From Carnegiea gigantea (Eukaryota; Streptophyta; Magnoliopsida; Caryophyllales; Cactaceae), in contig JAKOGI010000085.1 in the NCBI GenBank assembly GCA_029747015.1, forward strand, positions 229,501 through 293,500: a stretch of 64,000 nt of DNA, read 5' to 3'. A program made the translations under genes and the position numbers. Positions 1 through 11,321 of this stretch are shown in pieces. Position 1 is the stretch's first letter. Every line of letters starts with the position of its first letter. A model generated the notes under the pieces. It was given only the letters and a program-made list of their open reading frames with translations, did no database searches and was not told the DNA's origin.

Positions 1-1130
1 TTTGTTTGAAGTGAAAAAAGGACATGTGAATGGCATGGGAATACAAACTCAAATCACAAATTCTCCCAAACAAGCCACCAATAAATTACCCAAGGTGAAC
101 TAACATCCAAAGCAAATCCAACTCAAATAGAAGTATTGCTCTATTAGATCTTGACAATGATATGGAGAATATGGATAGGCCAAGTGTGTAGTGTATAGGA
201 TGCAACAACAAAGACAAGGGAAAAGGCACAAAGCGTTGGCAAAGGGAAAAGGAATAGTACATATTAATGGGTGGCTTTTTGGCTCATGTGGCTAAATGGA
301 ATAAAAATTACCTCAATCATATTAACATATTCACATGCTAAATGTGATTTTAAAGAGAACAAGACCAAAATCTAGAGATGCAATCATGGATGAGTCACAC
401 ATGAAAGGAAGTATGAGAGTATATGCAATGATTAGTCATTACGGTCACAGTCTCACAGATAAATCTACCATAATCAAGCAACTTACTTCGAGATATGTCC
501 CATTTATCAAGGTCAATCAAGTCAAACCACATGGGCCTCAAGGGCAATTTGATATGCAGCATGCGGCAAAGGAACTACAGATGGTAATGCCAAATGGTTT
601 TTCACAAAACTCACACCATAACAAGCCACACTTCACCACACAAATCAACAGGATCTATCAATCATCACCCCTTTTGTTCTCTTCATAAGAGGGGGTTTTC
701 ACAACTTTTACTCAACTGTTTTATTCAAAAAGCCTAAATCTAACTAAGAAAGAAGTAAACATATGAAGGATAATGAAGAGAATGGTAAGAAGTAGTACCT
801 GGAAAGCCCCCACTCGATCGTTTTGCCTTTTTAAGATGTAAAATCTAACCTATATGCTCTAAATTACATTCACCACTAACTAAAAAAATACAAAAATAGT
901 ATACTAAAACTACATAATGTCATCTCTATATGATACGAATGCAAGTGAGGTCACTCAACCCACGCACCAAGGTCCACAATTCCACCTAAAGAGATATAAG
1001 CTCACCTCCCCTATGCTTGGGACTTTCATTGTCCTCAATGAGAAGGACATATAAAAGGCCAAGGGAAAGGTAGAACCAATAACGCTTAGAGGAAAAAGGT
1101 AGGTGAGGCGGAAGAAAGACATACTTTCTT
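1..1130 (-). other. 3' noncoding part of element A
   Basis: No coding sequence is supported here. On the minus strand, about 1010-1060 carries a 'TTGAGGACAATG' block followed by 'AAGCATAGGGG'. This pairing also occurs in element B near 8250 and is typical of the region after pol in Athila/Tat elements. The rest is AT-rich. The plus-strand frame at 335-688 has no recognisable domain and is treated as chance. Confidence 0.5.
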
Positions 1131-1154
1131 TTCCTTATTTTTTTTCAAAAGTAA

Positions 1155-1200
1155 TGAAATACTTAGGTTGCCTCCCTGAAACGCTAGTTTAAGGTCCTTA
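1155..1200 (-). other. Conserved post-pol motif of element A
   Basis: The minus strand reads 'GACCTTAAAC' followed by 'GGGAGGCAACCTAAG', the signature that marks the end of pol in Athila/Tat-type elements. A homologous motif is seen in element B at 6257-6292. Here it lies only about 200 bp after the protease frame, showing that the RT-RNase H-integrase segment is missing. Confidence 0.65.
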
Positions 1201-1411
1201 GCTTGAGCTTTGCCTCAAAATAGTAGACAATAACGGCATGGGAGGTGGTCTAGAAAAGGGGTGGAAATGTGGAATAGAATCCACTACCTCCCTAGTACAA
1301 GCAGAAGTGCCCCCAAAGCTAGTTAAGGCAGATGCAGAAGAGTTAGGAGAGCCCACAGACCTCATACGGGGTCCCCTATCTCCATTGAATACCTCTATCC
1401 CACAAACAACA

Positions 1412-2040
1412 TCAGGAGGGAAAATATTCACAAGGGCCGCAGGAGGTGAGGGGATGGCAGGCACTGAAGATGGTGTGGGTGTAGAAATTCACCCTCTCCC
1501 CACACAACTGAAAGGACAAATTACCTACCTGCACATCGATCACCGCCCCAACAGCAGTTAGGAACGGTCTTCCTAGGATGAGGGGATCCCTGGAAGTCGC
1601 CATCCATATCCATGATGATGAAATCACATGCGATGACGAATTGAACCACCTGACTGGAACATCCTCTAGAATGCCCACAGGTCGCCTGGTGGAGCAATCT
1701 GCTAGCTATATGAGTGTGATGGTGGGTTTCAGGTCCAGCAGTTGAAGCTTCTTGCAAAGAAAGAGAGAGGCATTATGCTCACACTGGCCCCCAAATCACA
1801 AAGGGCTCTCTCAATCTGCATATCTCCTATGCAACACGAGATAGAGAAACTATCGGGATCTTGTAGCTTAGGTGTAGACTGGCTCTGTAGAATCGCGATG
1901 TAAGACTCTCTAATAGGGGTGACTGATCCTCCCATAGGTTCACCTTTCTTGGAAAGAAGCTCTCTCAGAAATTGCAGGTACGCTGGTGCTTTCTTGAGAG
2001 CATCCAAGAGAGGAGTATCAACACAGATCCGCCTCAGCAC
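1412..2040 (-). pseudogene. Aspartic protease remnant of element A
   Basis: Two overlapping minus-strand frames encode a retroelement aspartic protease. The 2040-1729 frame has the active-site region 'ERALCDLGASVSIMP', the DLGAS variant usual in Athila/Tat elements. The 1678-1412 frame carries the distal part, 'LILGRPFLTAVGAVIDV', which matches the ILGRPFL flap end of the family. A frameshift near 1700-1730 separates them. The protein would process Gag in the virus-like particle. Gag lies immediately upstream (higher coordinates) and pol is missing downstream. Confidence 0.85.
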
Positions 2041-2049
2041 ATCTAGGAA

Positions 2050-3437
2050 TCATGCAAGTTTGAGCTCAAGATAAAATAGCTTACCCAGCCCAACCTCTGA
2101 GGGTAGAGTATTGGTGGCTGATATGGGCGAACGGGCGGTGCAAGATTAGCCTTTCCAATGGAGCTAGACCCCTCTTTTTCCTTCTGCCCTTTAGTTCCTA
2201 CAGGATCAGGGACTAAAACTATCTCCTAGAGAACCATCACAGTGCTCTCCTCTAACCACTCTCTCATTGTAGAGGTAAGCATTAATGTGACCTCTGGGGT
2301 TGGTCTCAAGCTGACCTAGTAGGTGCCTTTGAGGCTAGGATAGATGGCTAACCTACTATGCGATTTGGGTGTTCTAGGTGTCCATTACCTTCTAATAGGT
2401 TGCCATAGTATCGAACTTAAAATTCAGATGATTAATTGATGCACTAAGAGCTTTATTAGTCTTAGTTAGAGTCTATAAACTGCTCTATGAGACTCTCCAA
2501 GCTTGATTTGGGTTGTGAAGGTGGTTGTGGTGGGGAGTAGGGAGCTCTGTATTGGAACCTAGGCGCCGACATAGAGCTCTGAGGCTGGGTGTTGGAGTTC
2601 CTATAGGAAGGGTTACAATAGTTCTTCCGACCTGAACTGTTAGCGTTAGGGTATAGGTTGTTCTATGGTGGGGGTTGAAGTGGTGCATGACGTTGGCATG
2701 CTCAATGGCAGAAGGACCATTGTAGCACTCAACAGATGTGTGCCCCTGCACACCATAGGTCTCGCATATAGTGTAGACCCCAATTGATGACCCTAAAGGA
2801 CCTCCTAAAGTTGGGAAAGTGCCCACTCTATTAAGCCTTTATGCCGGCACATCCACCCCACTAGCTAGGAATGTCACGGCATCAATGTCATTTTTGCTGC
2901 CGCTCCTCCTCGGGTGGCTCTCTCGCTCGAGCAGCAGTAATTGTTGGAAGCCATCTCTTCTAACAAAGCCTTTGTCACCTCAATTGACTTTCCCATGAGA
3001 GCTCCTCCTACAGTAGCATCTAGTAAGATCTTCATTGACTGCGCTAGCCCATTGTAGAATGTCTGGACTAGCAGCCAGTCAAGAATATCAAGGTGAGGGC
3101 ACTGCCACTGAAGGTCATTGAACCTCTCCTAAGCCTCATATATGGACTCTCCATCCCGTTGAATAAAAGATATGATCTCAGTTCTCAGCTTTGCAGTTTT
3201 GCCTGGTGCAAAATACATGCTGAGGAAGGCCTTAGGGAGAATCGCCCAAGTGGTGAATGAGTTAGGCTCCTCATTTTACAGCCAATCGCTGGCTCTATCC
3301 TTCAATGAGAAGGGAAAGAGCACAACATAATAGCGTCGGTGAACACCCCGTTTAACTTGATGGTGTCGCATTTCGCAAGGAATTTGCGAAGATCGCATTG
3401 GGGTTCTCCGAGGGATATCCATCGAATTGGTCCCGCT
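2050..3437 (-). pseudogene. Gag remnant (main part) of element A
   Basis: The minus strand encodes a Retrotrans_gag-type capsid region. Recognisable pieces are 'FPFSLKDRASDWL' (near 3300), 'FTTWAILPKAFL' and 'IISFIQRDGESIYEA', followed by a C-terminal part with a CCHC knuckle near 2770-2730. That knuckle reads CETYGVQGHTSVEC, so its second Cys is Tyr and zinc binding is probably lost. Stops and frameshifts occur throughout. The N-terminus lies at 11573-11322 on the far side of element B, and the frame is continuous across that insertion. Confidence 0.85.
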
Positions 3438-3970
3438 TGATATGTGCTTAACGTATACATCATCTTAGGACTATTTTGCTTAATTTTTAGGAGAATTATG
3501 TGCTTATTGTTATTAATTATACTCGTATTCTCGATTTATGATTGAGTATAGTTGTTTGATGTGTTTTACAAGATTTTAGGCCTTTTTACCCAACATTTCA
3601 ACCTTAGTAGATGTATTTTAACCTCCCTCACGGACACATATGAGCTGCTACGCCCTGTGGAGCAAGAAAAGAGCAGAAAATCGATTCCAACCTAGATCAC
3701 GGTCAGACTGTGGTGCCTGCTACAGACCGTGGTGGGAGATGAAACTGTTGCCTCTTAGTTTTTCCTCGGTTGCATGGATGAAATGGTTTGAGTTTTCCTA
3801 TAAAAGGCCTCGTTCGGGCAGCAGCAGAGGAGGGCAAAGGAGATGCACAGCAAGCAAGTTTACAATTGGTTTATCTTTCACAAATTTTTATTCTTTTAGT
3901 TAGATTCCTAGTTTGGTTATTGTGTTAGTGAGAAATCTTGGGTGTGAGTGATTGATCTTGATGCGGTTTG
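3438..3970 (+). repeat. 5' LTR of element B, 3'-truncated
   Basis: About 530 bp aligns with the first part of the 3' LTR at 10011. Shared blocks include 'TTAGGAGAATTATGTGCTTA', 'CTATAAAAGGCCTCGTTC' (a TATA-box candidate at 3800-3806) and 'GTGAGTGATTGATCTTGA'. Similarity stops at 'GCGGTTTGAA' near 3970, where gag sequence begins. The last ~780 bp of the LTR, the primer site and the leader are therefore deleted. Confidence 0.88.
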
Positions 3971-5210
3971 AAAGGATCAGCTTAAGCATCGCTCGCCCTA
4001 CTATTGATGCCAATAATTTCGATCTCAAACCGGCACTCATTTCGATGGTGCAACAATCCCAGTTCGGAGGAATGCCTTTGGAAGACCCAAATCTGCACCT
4101 CTCGGTCTTTCTAGAGGTGTGCGATACGTTAAAGCTTAATGAAGTCTCCACTGATGCAATTCACCTGCGCCTATTTCCTTTCTCCTTGAGGGATAAAGCA
4201 AGGGCTTGGTTACACTCTTTGCCATCTGGACGCATTACCACTTGGGATGAGTTGACAAGAGCCTTCCTCGCCAAGTTTTTCCCTGCGAGCAAAATAGCAA
4301 GCTTGAGAAATCAGATCACTAATTTCATGCAAAAAGATGAAGAGACGCTCTACGAAGCCTGAGAGCGGTTTAAAGATTTGCAACGCCTATGCCCCCATCA
4401 TGGTCTTTAACGTTGGATGATTGTCCAAGCCTTTTATAATGGTGTGACCTAGTCTGTGAGGTCCACTATTGATGCAGTGGTAGGAGACACTTTGATGAAC
4501 AAAATCGAGGACGAGACCTATAATCTAATTGAGGAGATGCCATTCAATAATTTTTAATGGTCTATCGAACAAGGCCAATCCAAATGGGTTGGAGGCAAGC
4601 TTGAAGTTGATGCGGCTATTATACTTTCTGTTAAAGTAGATGCTATGACTCAAAGACTGGATCAAATGAATGTTAATGCTGTGAATTCTAGTGGCCCTTC
4701 TCCTTGTGAAATTTGTGGTTCTATTGAGCATGTAACTTTGGAGTGTTAAGTTGAAAGCCCTTTTTTCTAAGACCCTAGTGAAGTTAATTATGTTCAAAAC
4801 TTCAACCCGAGACTGGCCAATGGCCCTTTCTCTAGTACATATAATTCGGGTTGGAAGAATCATCTAAATTTCTCCTATAAGGCTAATTCAAACCCATCTA
4901 ATATGCCCCATATGAATGCTAGACCACCCCCTTGTTTTCAAAGACCCCCATTCCCTTCTCAAATACCCCAAAAGTCCAATTTAGACTCGATGATGGAAAG
5001 TATGCTTATGGCATAACAAAAACAGGATGAGTATATTAAGCAATTAGCCTCAAAGGTTGATATGCTTATAACTCATAATAGGATGATGGAAGCCCAAATT
5101 GCCCAAAAAGCTTGTTTTTCATCTATGCCCCCGGACATACTTCCTAGCAAGCCCGAACCTAAGCCTCATGAGCATTATAATCACTTTAAAGGAAGAAATA
5201 GAGGACTTAG
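3955..5210 (+). pseudogene. Gag of element B
   Basis: The first open stretch (to 4362) matches the Athila/Tat Gag N-terminus and capsid: 'DANNFDLKPALISMVQ', 'GGMPLEDPNLHLSVFLEVC', 'FPFSLRDKARAWL'. After a stop (TGA at 4360-4362) the frame continues with 'ERFKDLQRLCPHHG' and an intact CCHC knuckle CEICGSIEHVTLEC near 4705-4746, followed by a Pro/Asn-rich tail. At least four in-frame stops interrupt it. Gag would form the capsid and bind RNA. The start is uncertain because the deletion at ~3970 fused LTR directly to gag, so the ATG at 3961 may be accidental. Confidence 0.85.
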
Positions 5211-5289
5211 CTGACCCTGAGCATGTATCGATGAAAGAGGGTAGGGAAATAATCATGGCTGGAAGTAAAGAAAGGAACAATAGTGGCAA

Positions 5290-5830
5290 AACTGCCACAT
5301 TTGAAGAGAATGACACCGTAGAGTTTCCTACAATTTTCCCCCCTAAGCATCCTAACCCAGGTAGTTTTTCTATTTCCTGCATTATGGGAAAAATGGAAGT
5401 TGAGAGAGCTCTATGTGATCTAGGTGCATGCATTAGTATCATGCCATATTCTTTGTTTCATAAGCTTCACCTAGGACCATTACTAGCTGCAACCTTTTCA
5501 TTACAGTTAGCTTATGGTTCTGACACACAACCCATAAGCAGATTGGATGATGTGCCAGTCAATATAGGAGACATTTGGGTATTGGAGGACTTTGTTATAG
5601 TTGAGGTGCCTGAGACCGATGATGCTCAAATTATCCTAGGTCGGCTCATTTTGGCTACAGCTGGTTGCTAGATTGATGTAAGAATGGGATGGATTACATC
5701 TGAGGTAGAAGTGCGCTATGCTATGTTTTGTCATATAAAGGATGACGTGGTTTCTCATAGCTCTTCTTTATTGGATACATTACCCCTTTCCCCTGAGATT
5801 GATATGGAAGATGCCTTGAATTGTGAGGAA
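5290..5830 (+). pseudogene. Aspartic protease of element B
   Basis: The frame 5099-5671 contains the retroelement protease signature 'VERALCDLGACISIMPYSL' (the DSGA-equivalent is DLGA) and the distal 'IILGRLILATAGC', where the family usually has ILGRPFLAT. Arg-Leu in place of Arg-Pro and a TAG at 5669-5671 show decay. It follows gag, and the expected RT does not come after it. Confidence 0.82.
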
Positions 5831-6300
5831 CCTCCTGATTTTAACTGAATTTCTTATGAAGACCCCAACCAAAGGTATGCTAAGGTGGAGTTTGCTGCTC
5901 CTATGCCACCTAACATGCCCGAGGTTGAGGTCCCTATGCTTAACGAGTCCTTAATAAGCGACTATTGCAGGTTTAGCCAAGTTGTTCTCTCTATGCCTCG
6001 TATAGAAAGATTTGATGTAGATTTTGATTTGGGGGTTGAGCAAGTTGATAGTGACCCGCCTCAGAGGGCATGAGTGTGTTTTGTTTGGTATGCGGATAAT
6101 GCACTTCGGCATCGTGTCATAAAAACGAACGATCTTCAACCCGAACTTTTCCGGTGGTACCTTCGACTGAAGAAGTTTGACTTTGTGGTTTGGGATAAAG
6201 TCAATGTCTATACACTATCTGATCCGGACCAAACATAGAAGAAGGGTCGAGCTCTTGACATTAAAAGAGGCTTCTTAGAAGGCAACCCAAGTTCTTTTTC
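5831..6300 (+). other. Scar of the missing pol region in element B
   Basis: An Athila element should carry several kilobases of RT, RNase H and integrase here. Only about 430 bp separates the protease from the conserved post-pol motif 'GACATTAAAAGAGGCTTC'/'GAAGGCAACCCAAG' (6257-6292). A short open stretch at 5885-6073 has no recognisable domain. No RT motif (YVDD-type) and no integrase DDE region were seen. An internal deletion or a gag-pro-only lineage would explain it. Confidence 0.7.
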
Positions 6301-6429
6301 CTTTTTCTTTCTTTAGCTTTTTTTTTTTTTTTAATTTTTGTAGTATGTCGGAAAAGAAAAAGGGGAAAAAAAGAGAAGAGAAAATAAAAAAAATAAAAAA
6401 AACAATATGAATAAAATGTTAGACACCAC

Positions 6430-6560
6430 AGCCAGATCCCCAGAACCACGGCCGTGGGGTGCCACCTAAGAAAATCGAAAAAAAGACACCATGGCCGGAC
6501 CGTGGTGAGCCCACGGTCCGTGGTGTACTGCTACAGCCCGCGGTCTAGGTTCTTGACTGT
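6430..6560 (+). repeat. Cluster of CCACGGTC/GACCGTGG inverted repeats
   Basis: Between the post-pol motif and the ORF-1-like region, short forms of 'CCACGGTC' and 'GACCGTGG' recur. One pair forms a perfect 9-bp stem with a 5-nt loop: GGACCGTGG (6497-6505), TGAGC, CCACGGTCC (6511-6519). Related 'CGGTCAGACTGTGGTG' and 'GACCGTGGTG' motifs lie in the 5' LTR near 3700-3742, and decayed versions lie in the 3' LTR near 10270-10305. Confidence 0.6.
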
Positions 6561-6895
6561 GGTGTCCACCTAACTTCGTCACATTTCATCTTGAACCTCA
6601 CGACACTCTCTCTACCTCCATTTTCTCTCTCTAAACCCTCTAAACTAATACCTTCAATCTTGCCTCATTTCTTCTCCATTTTTACTCATTTTCACCTAAA
6701 ATCATTCTCTTTCAACCAATCTTTTCTCCTACTCCACAAATTTCATCTCTTTCGTCTTCTTCTTCTTCAAATTCATCACACTTCACTCATTCACCGTACC
6801 CATCTTTTTCTCTCTCTTATTCTTGTTCTTTTCCCTTCGTTTCTTCATTTTCTTCTTTACATTTTCTACTTAGTTTTTAGTTTTGATTTTTGATT

Positions 6896-8204
6896 TGGGT
6901 TTTTGCAACAATGGCACCAACCAAGAGACAAAGGAGCATCAAGGTGGTTGGATCTTCAAGTCAAGCACCACCTCAATCTCAAAGGACATCCCAAACCACG
7001 TGTGCTAGAGGTAGCATACCTCACCCTCTTGTTTTGACCCATCCTGACCATATTGCTAGATACAATTGTTTGAATGAACATACAGTTGTAGCAACTAGAT
7101 ATTATGATGAGGAACTGTTAGCTTGGTTGGGAATGTTGGATGATATTAGATGGTTGTTTGTAAGAGGTGGTATGGAACACTTGTTAGAAATTAAAGAGCA
7201 TACATATTGGTACTTGACCCTAGAATTCTTAAGTGCACTCTATGTCGATGTCACTAGAGGGTCAATTTTATTTACAGGGTCAATTTTACGAGATAAATTT
7301 AGGGACCTTCAATAGTATTTTCGATTTTTCATCTAGCATGGATTTATCGAACTGCCAAGTCCCCCGCGAATTCAACCCAGATGCATTTTGGGGTGAACTT
7401 TTGGGGAGTGTTAGGTACAGTACCAGTTCATCAAAATGCACACATATTAGGAACGCGTATATTAGAGTAGCTCAACGTATTTTGGCTTGTTCCCTTTTTA
7501 CTCGAGACGATAGTCTGAATGTCCCGAGATTATCTGAGTTGTACTTTTGTTATGTGTGCTTAATGGAGTCCAGTTTGCCCTAGGTTCCTTTTTAGCCAAG
7601 TAATTGCATACTGCTCCTGTTAGCACTAAATGTAGGGTAGTAATAGGTGGGATGGTGACTACTGTGTGCTAGATTTTTGGGTGTTAAGCCCAACCCTGAG
7701 GATCGAGTCTCCAGTCCGAGCGACTTGATTAAGCTGCTTTTGAAATTATGAGCTTTTGCAAAATTGAGGCTGGGCGTTTATGTTAGATTCAGCCTGGGGA
7801 CCGGCTTTTACCAGTTCGCAATGCTGATCAGACCACCCCACTTCACCGAGGTAACCTTTATTGGATACTTGGTGATGAGCAGGTTGTTCGACCCATACCC
7901 TATCATCCAGCCCCTTATTCTAGTTAAGCAGGACCTAGTTCATCCTCTCAATAACCCCCTCTTGACTATACTGACCTACAAGACACCCTTAGATCCATTC
8001 AAGAGGAACAAGTTTTCCTTCGAGCATTTGTTGCTTCTGAGAACACCGCTCTTCGATACTTTATCCAAGAGTGCCACGATGAGCTTCGTAGGATGCTTGC
8101 TACCTAGACACAGCATTTCTAGGATTATAGTGTCTAGAGACTTGGTGGGATTGGTGTATCTCTTATGGCCAACCCCCCATATTCCACCCCTACCTCCTTT
8201 ATGA
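6896..8204 (+). pseudogene. Athila ORF-1-like (env-position) protein remnant
   Basis: Downstream of the pol position, an ATG at 6911 opens a region resembling the Athila ORF-1 family ('Arabidopsis retrotransposon ORF-1'). It has a basic N-terminus 'MAPTKRQR', then 'EELLAWLGMLDDIRWL', 'YWYLTLEFLSAL' (to 7315), 'DLSNCQVPREFNPDAFW' and 'LFTRDDSLNVPRLSELYF' (to ~7580). A C-terminal helical stretch with 'RSIQEEQVFLRAFVASENTA' lies near 7990-8050. Frames change near 7240 and 7590-7760, so it is broken. In autonomous Athila elements this position holds an envelope-like gene. No signal peptide or membrane segment is visible in this remnant. Confidence 0.75.
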
Positions 8205-10010
8205 TTGCTATGTGCTATACCCTTTCCTTTCTTCTACTCTGTGCCCACGTTGAGGGCAATGTGTGATTCAAGCATGAGGGAGTTAGCTAGTCGTTATATT
8301 TGGTGTTTGATGCCTATTTTTAGTTTGGTGTGATTGTGCTTTGTATATGTAGTTAGTGGTAGTTTTTGGAGTTTTTGATTTAGGTTTTAGCTTTGTTTAG
8401 TAGTGCATTTAGTTTTCTTTTCATTTTAGGCTGCATTTTAGTTTTTCTTTTATTAGTTTCTTTTGTATTTTAGTTTGCATTGTTATTAGGAGCATGCAAA
8501 AAAAAAAAACAAAAAAGAAAAAAAATCCTTTGATGATAATCTTTTTAGATTTGATAGACTTCTTTGGTTTATTTGATCTTTTGATTCGCCCAAATTATGC
8601 ATAAAAATATTTGTGAATGCGTTTTTGGAAATGATCTCATGTTTTGACCACATGTTGGATGCGAATTCATTTACCCCATGAGTCTTTACATGATTTTTAG
8701 CGTATGTTTACTAGTGAGCTAGTTTTGACTTCGGTAGATGTCCCGTGAGATTTTGAGCTTTTAGAGGCTATCTATCAATTCAGTCTCATGTTTCTTTCAT
8801 GTGTGACTTTTCCTTGACATCATTTCTCTAGAGCTTGCTTTGATTCTTATTCAAGATCACATTTCGCATATGCATTTAGGCAATATGATTGAGGCATTTT
8901 TCTTTCGTTAAAACCCATGGCCAAATAGCTACCTTTGTTATGTATTGTATCCCTTGCTAGCCCCTTTGAGCCTATATCCGATTTTTCGTAATTTGAACCT
9001 CCTATTGTAGCCCATGGCCAAATGATTATCTTACCCTTAAGCCAAGACTAGAGGAGCATCTCGTTCTTTGCATCAAGTTTGATTTGGGAGCTAGAAAGGG
9101 GAGTTGAGATTTTTTAGTGGATTTTGGTTGTTTGGTAAATAGATGTGTAATCTTGATTAATAAAAAGGGAATCCCTTTTCTTTTTATGCAAAATTTAGAG
9201 AAAAGTGAGATTCAAAGTTTTGTATGAATTTCCCTTGGCTAAGTCTTTTGCTTCAAAAAAAAAAAAATCAAAGGAAAAACCCAAAAAAAGGGGAAAAAAA
9301 AAAGGAGAAAAACATCAATTTACCCAAAAAAAAAAAAAAAAAAAAAAACAAAGACTGTTAGCCTTTTTGGGATTATAAGATTGTTATAACTTTCCACTCT
9401 TTTTCTCTTCAATTGGGGATGTATTTTATTGATAACATGTAATGGTCTAAGAAGGATATAGTATGATGCATTGGAATTGTTTAGCTCTTAGTCTTTGGCT
9501 TCTAACTTCTCATTTCCAAAACATTTGTTCCTCTCTTGCCTTTACCCATGGCCCCATTACAACCACATGAAAGTCCTTATGATTGTCTCTGTGTATTTGC
9601 ATATTAGTGATGGTGAATTTGAGAGTCTTGTCAAGCTTATGGTAGATTTGAGCCTAAGGAATGAGAATTGAGCGAATCTTCTTTATTATTAAACACATGG
9701 CTGATGAAAGCCACATAACTAAAGTGAGGTTCTACCGGCCTCTTTAGCCTTACTTGTTTCATATGCTGGAATAACTGTATTTGACAATTTGGGGGAGATT
9801 GGTTCAAGTTTGACATTGTGATCTATCAAAAGGGTTTTGAAAATTTCATTCCCTAGTCTATTTGTTAATGATTTTTGTAACTTTTTGGGCTATCTTTGGA
9901 TCAGTTTTGGCATTTGAAAATCATCTAAGTCTATCCTAAGGAGGTTGTGTATAATTTTATTTTTCTTAGCATTACTTGAAGATAAGCAATAGTTTAAGCA
10001 TGGGGGACTT
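8205..10010 (+). other. 3' noncoding region of element B
   Basis: No gene is supported. It opens with 'GTTGAGGGCAATGTGTG' and 'AAGCATGAGGGAG' (8250-8283), the counterpart of the block in element A. Adenine runs occur at 8499-8525, 9256-9312 and 9328-9348. The remainder is AT-rich and leads to the polypurine tract. Confidence 0.6.
9996..10010 (+). other. Polypurine tract of element B
   Basis: 'AAGCATGGGGGACTT' immediately precedes the 3' LTR start TGATAAG at 10011. This is the plus-strand primer site position for LTR element replication. Confidence 0.75.
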
Positions 10011-11321
10011 TGATAAGTACTTATCATATACATCATTTTAGGGCTATTTTGCTTCATTTTTAGGAGAATTATGTGCTTAATGTTATTAATTATATTCATA
10101 TTCTCAATTTATGCTTGTGTATAGTTGTTTGATGTATTTTGCAGGATTTTAGGCCTTTTTACCAAATATTTGACCCTTAGTAGATGTACTTTGACCTCCC
10201 TCATGGACTACTATGAGTTGCTACGCCCATGGAGCAAGAAAAGAGCAGAAACTCAGTTCCAGCCAAGACCACAATCGGACTGTGGTGCCTACCATAGACC
10301 ATGGTAAGAGGTGGAATTATCGCCTCTTCATTTTCCCACGGTAGTATGGCTGAAATGATTTGAGTTTTCCTATAAAAGGCCTCGTTCAGGCAACAGCAGA
10401 GGATGGCAAAGGAGATGCATAGCAAGTAAGTTTAGCATTAGTTTATCTTTCTTAAATTTTTGTTCTTTTAGTTAGATTCTTATGTTGGTTATTGTATTAG
10501 TGAGAAATCTTGAGTGTGAGTGATTGATCTTGAGGCGGTTTGAAGCCCTTGGTTGAAGGTTATTCTCAGTCAAGTCCTTCTGCTCTGATTTCGCAAAACG
10601 TTGGTTAGCTGTTTAACTCTTAATTATGTGTGAGTAGTTTAATTTTTGTCTAGGCATTTAGTAGTATATGAAAGTGTTGTTGGATCAAGTTTTAATTTAA
10701 AGGATTGTGCTTACCTTCCTGATTGGTTTGATTTTGTTCCATCAAGTGTTGTTCATGTTGTTAGTGGATTTTTGGCCAAAATTTACTTGCACAATTGAAA
10801 CAATCGGGTGAAAAACTGAAAGGTGATATTTGGTTGTTGGACTGCTTAATTAGACCTGACATAACGTCATCTCCAAAAAGAGATTTACATATTAGGAGGA
10901 CTAAAAAGTAATGAAAGATAATTAACTTAAATTAAGACAAATTAGTTTGAAAGAATGATTAGTTTAAGCAAATTTGGTGTATTTCCAAAGAATAGGCCAA
11001 GTTTTTAGATAGATTGCAACTCCTCAAGATTAACTGATTAGAGAAAAAGCATATGTTAGTCATTTTGCTCCAATCACTTATCATATCTACATGAATTCCT
11101 GGACATAGTTTTCCTTGATTGATTTTAAAACTAGTGAATTAGAAGTTGTTAAATCAAACCCTTTGAATTAGAACTTTACTTAGCATATTCTGATAGACAA
11201 GGCTCGATAGGTTACATGAGTCCCTGAGGAATGATATCTTTTATCTATACTACGACTGCCTGTGTGCTTACAGATATCTTTTATCTATACTACGACTGCC
11301 TGTGTGCTTACAGACCTATCA
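10011..11321 (+). repeat. 3' LTR of element B
   Basis: The 1311-bp LTR runs from TGATAAG to CTATCA and is followed by the target duplication CCGCT. It contains a 'CTATAAAAGGCCTCGTTC' TATA-box candidate at 10371-10377. Its end carries the 'TCCCTGAGGAATGATATC' block, similar in layout to the ends of the other Athila/Tat-type LTRs in this window. A 40-bp tandem duplication lies just before its end. Confidence 0.9.
11233..11312 (+). repeat. Two exact tandem copies of a 40-bp unit at the LTR 3' end
   Basis: The unit starting 'GATATCTTTTATCTATACTA' occupies 11233-11272 and again 11273-11312 without visible differences. It lies 9 bp before the end of the 3' LTR of element B. The matching part of the 5' LTR is deleted, so it cannot be told whether both LTRs had the duplication. 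Confidence 0.9.

Larger units (their letters stand above)
3438..11321 (+). mobile_element. Athila-like Ty3/gypsy element B, nested in the gag of element A
   Basis: The 3' LTR starts TGATAAG at 10011 and ends TATCA at 11321. The 5' LTR starts TGATATG at 3438. The same 5-bp sequence, CCGCT, flanks both sides (3433-3437 and 11322-11326), a typical integrase target duplication. Contents in order are a truncated 5' LTR, gag, protease, a missing pol, an Athila ORF-1-like coding region, a long 3' noncoding region, a polypurine tract and the 3' LTR. The primer site and gag leader were lost in a deletion at about 3970. Length is 7.9 kb. Coding parts hold stops and frameshifts. Confidence 0.92.

Noticed and set aside
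1198..1757. Plus- and minus-strand frames overlapping the protease of element A
   Set aside because: Only the minus-strand frames with DLGAS and ILGRPFL motifs fit a family; the plus-strand frame 1238-1561 is their shadow.
6261..6893. Phe/Leu/Ser-rich frames around 6261-6893
   Set aside because: Caused by T-rich and TTC-rich noncoding sequence before the ORF-1-like gene; not a membrane protein.
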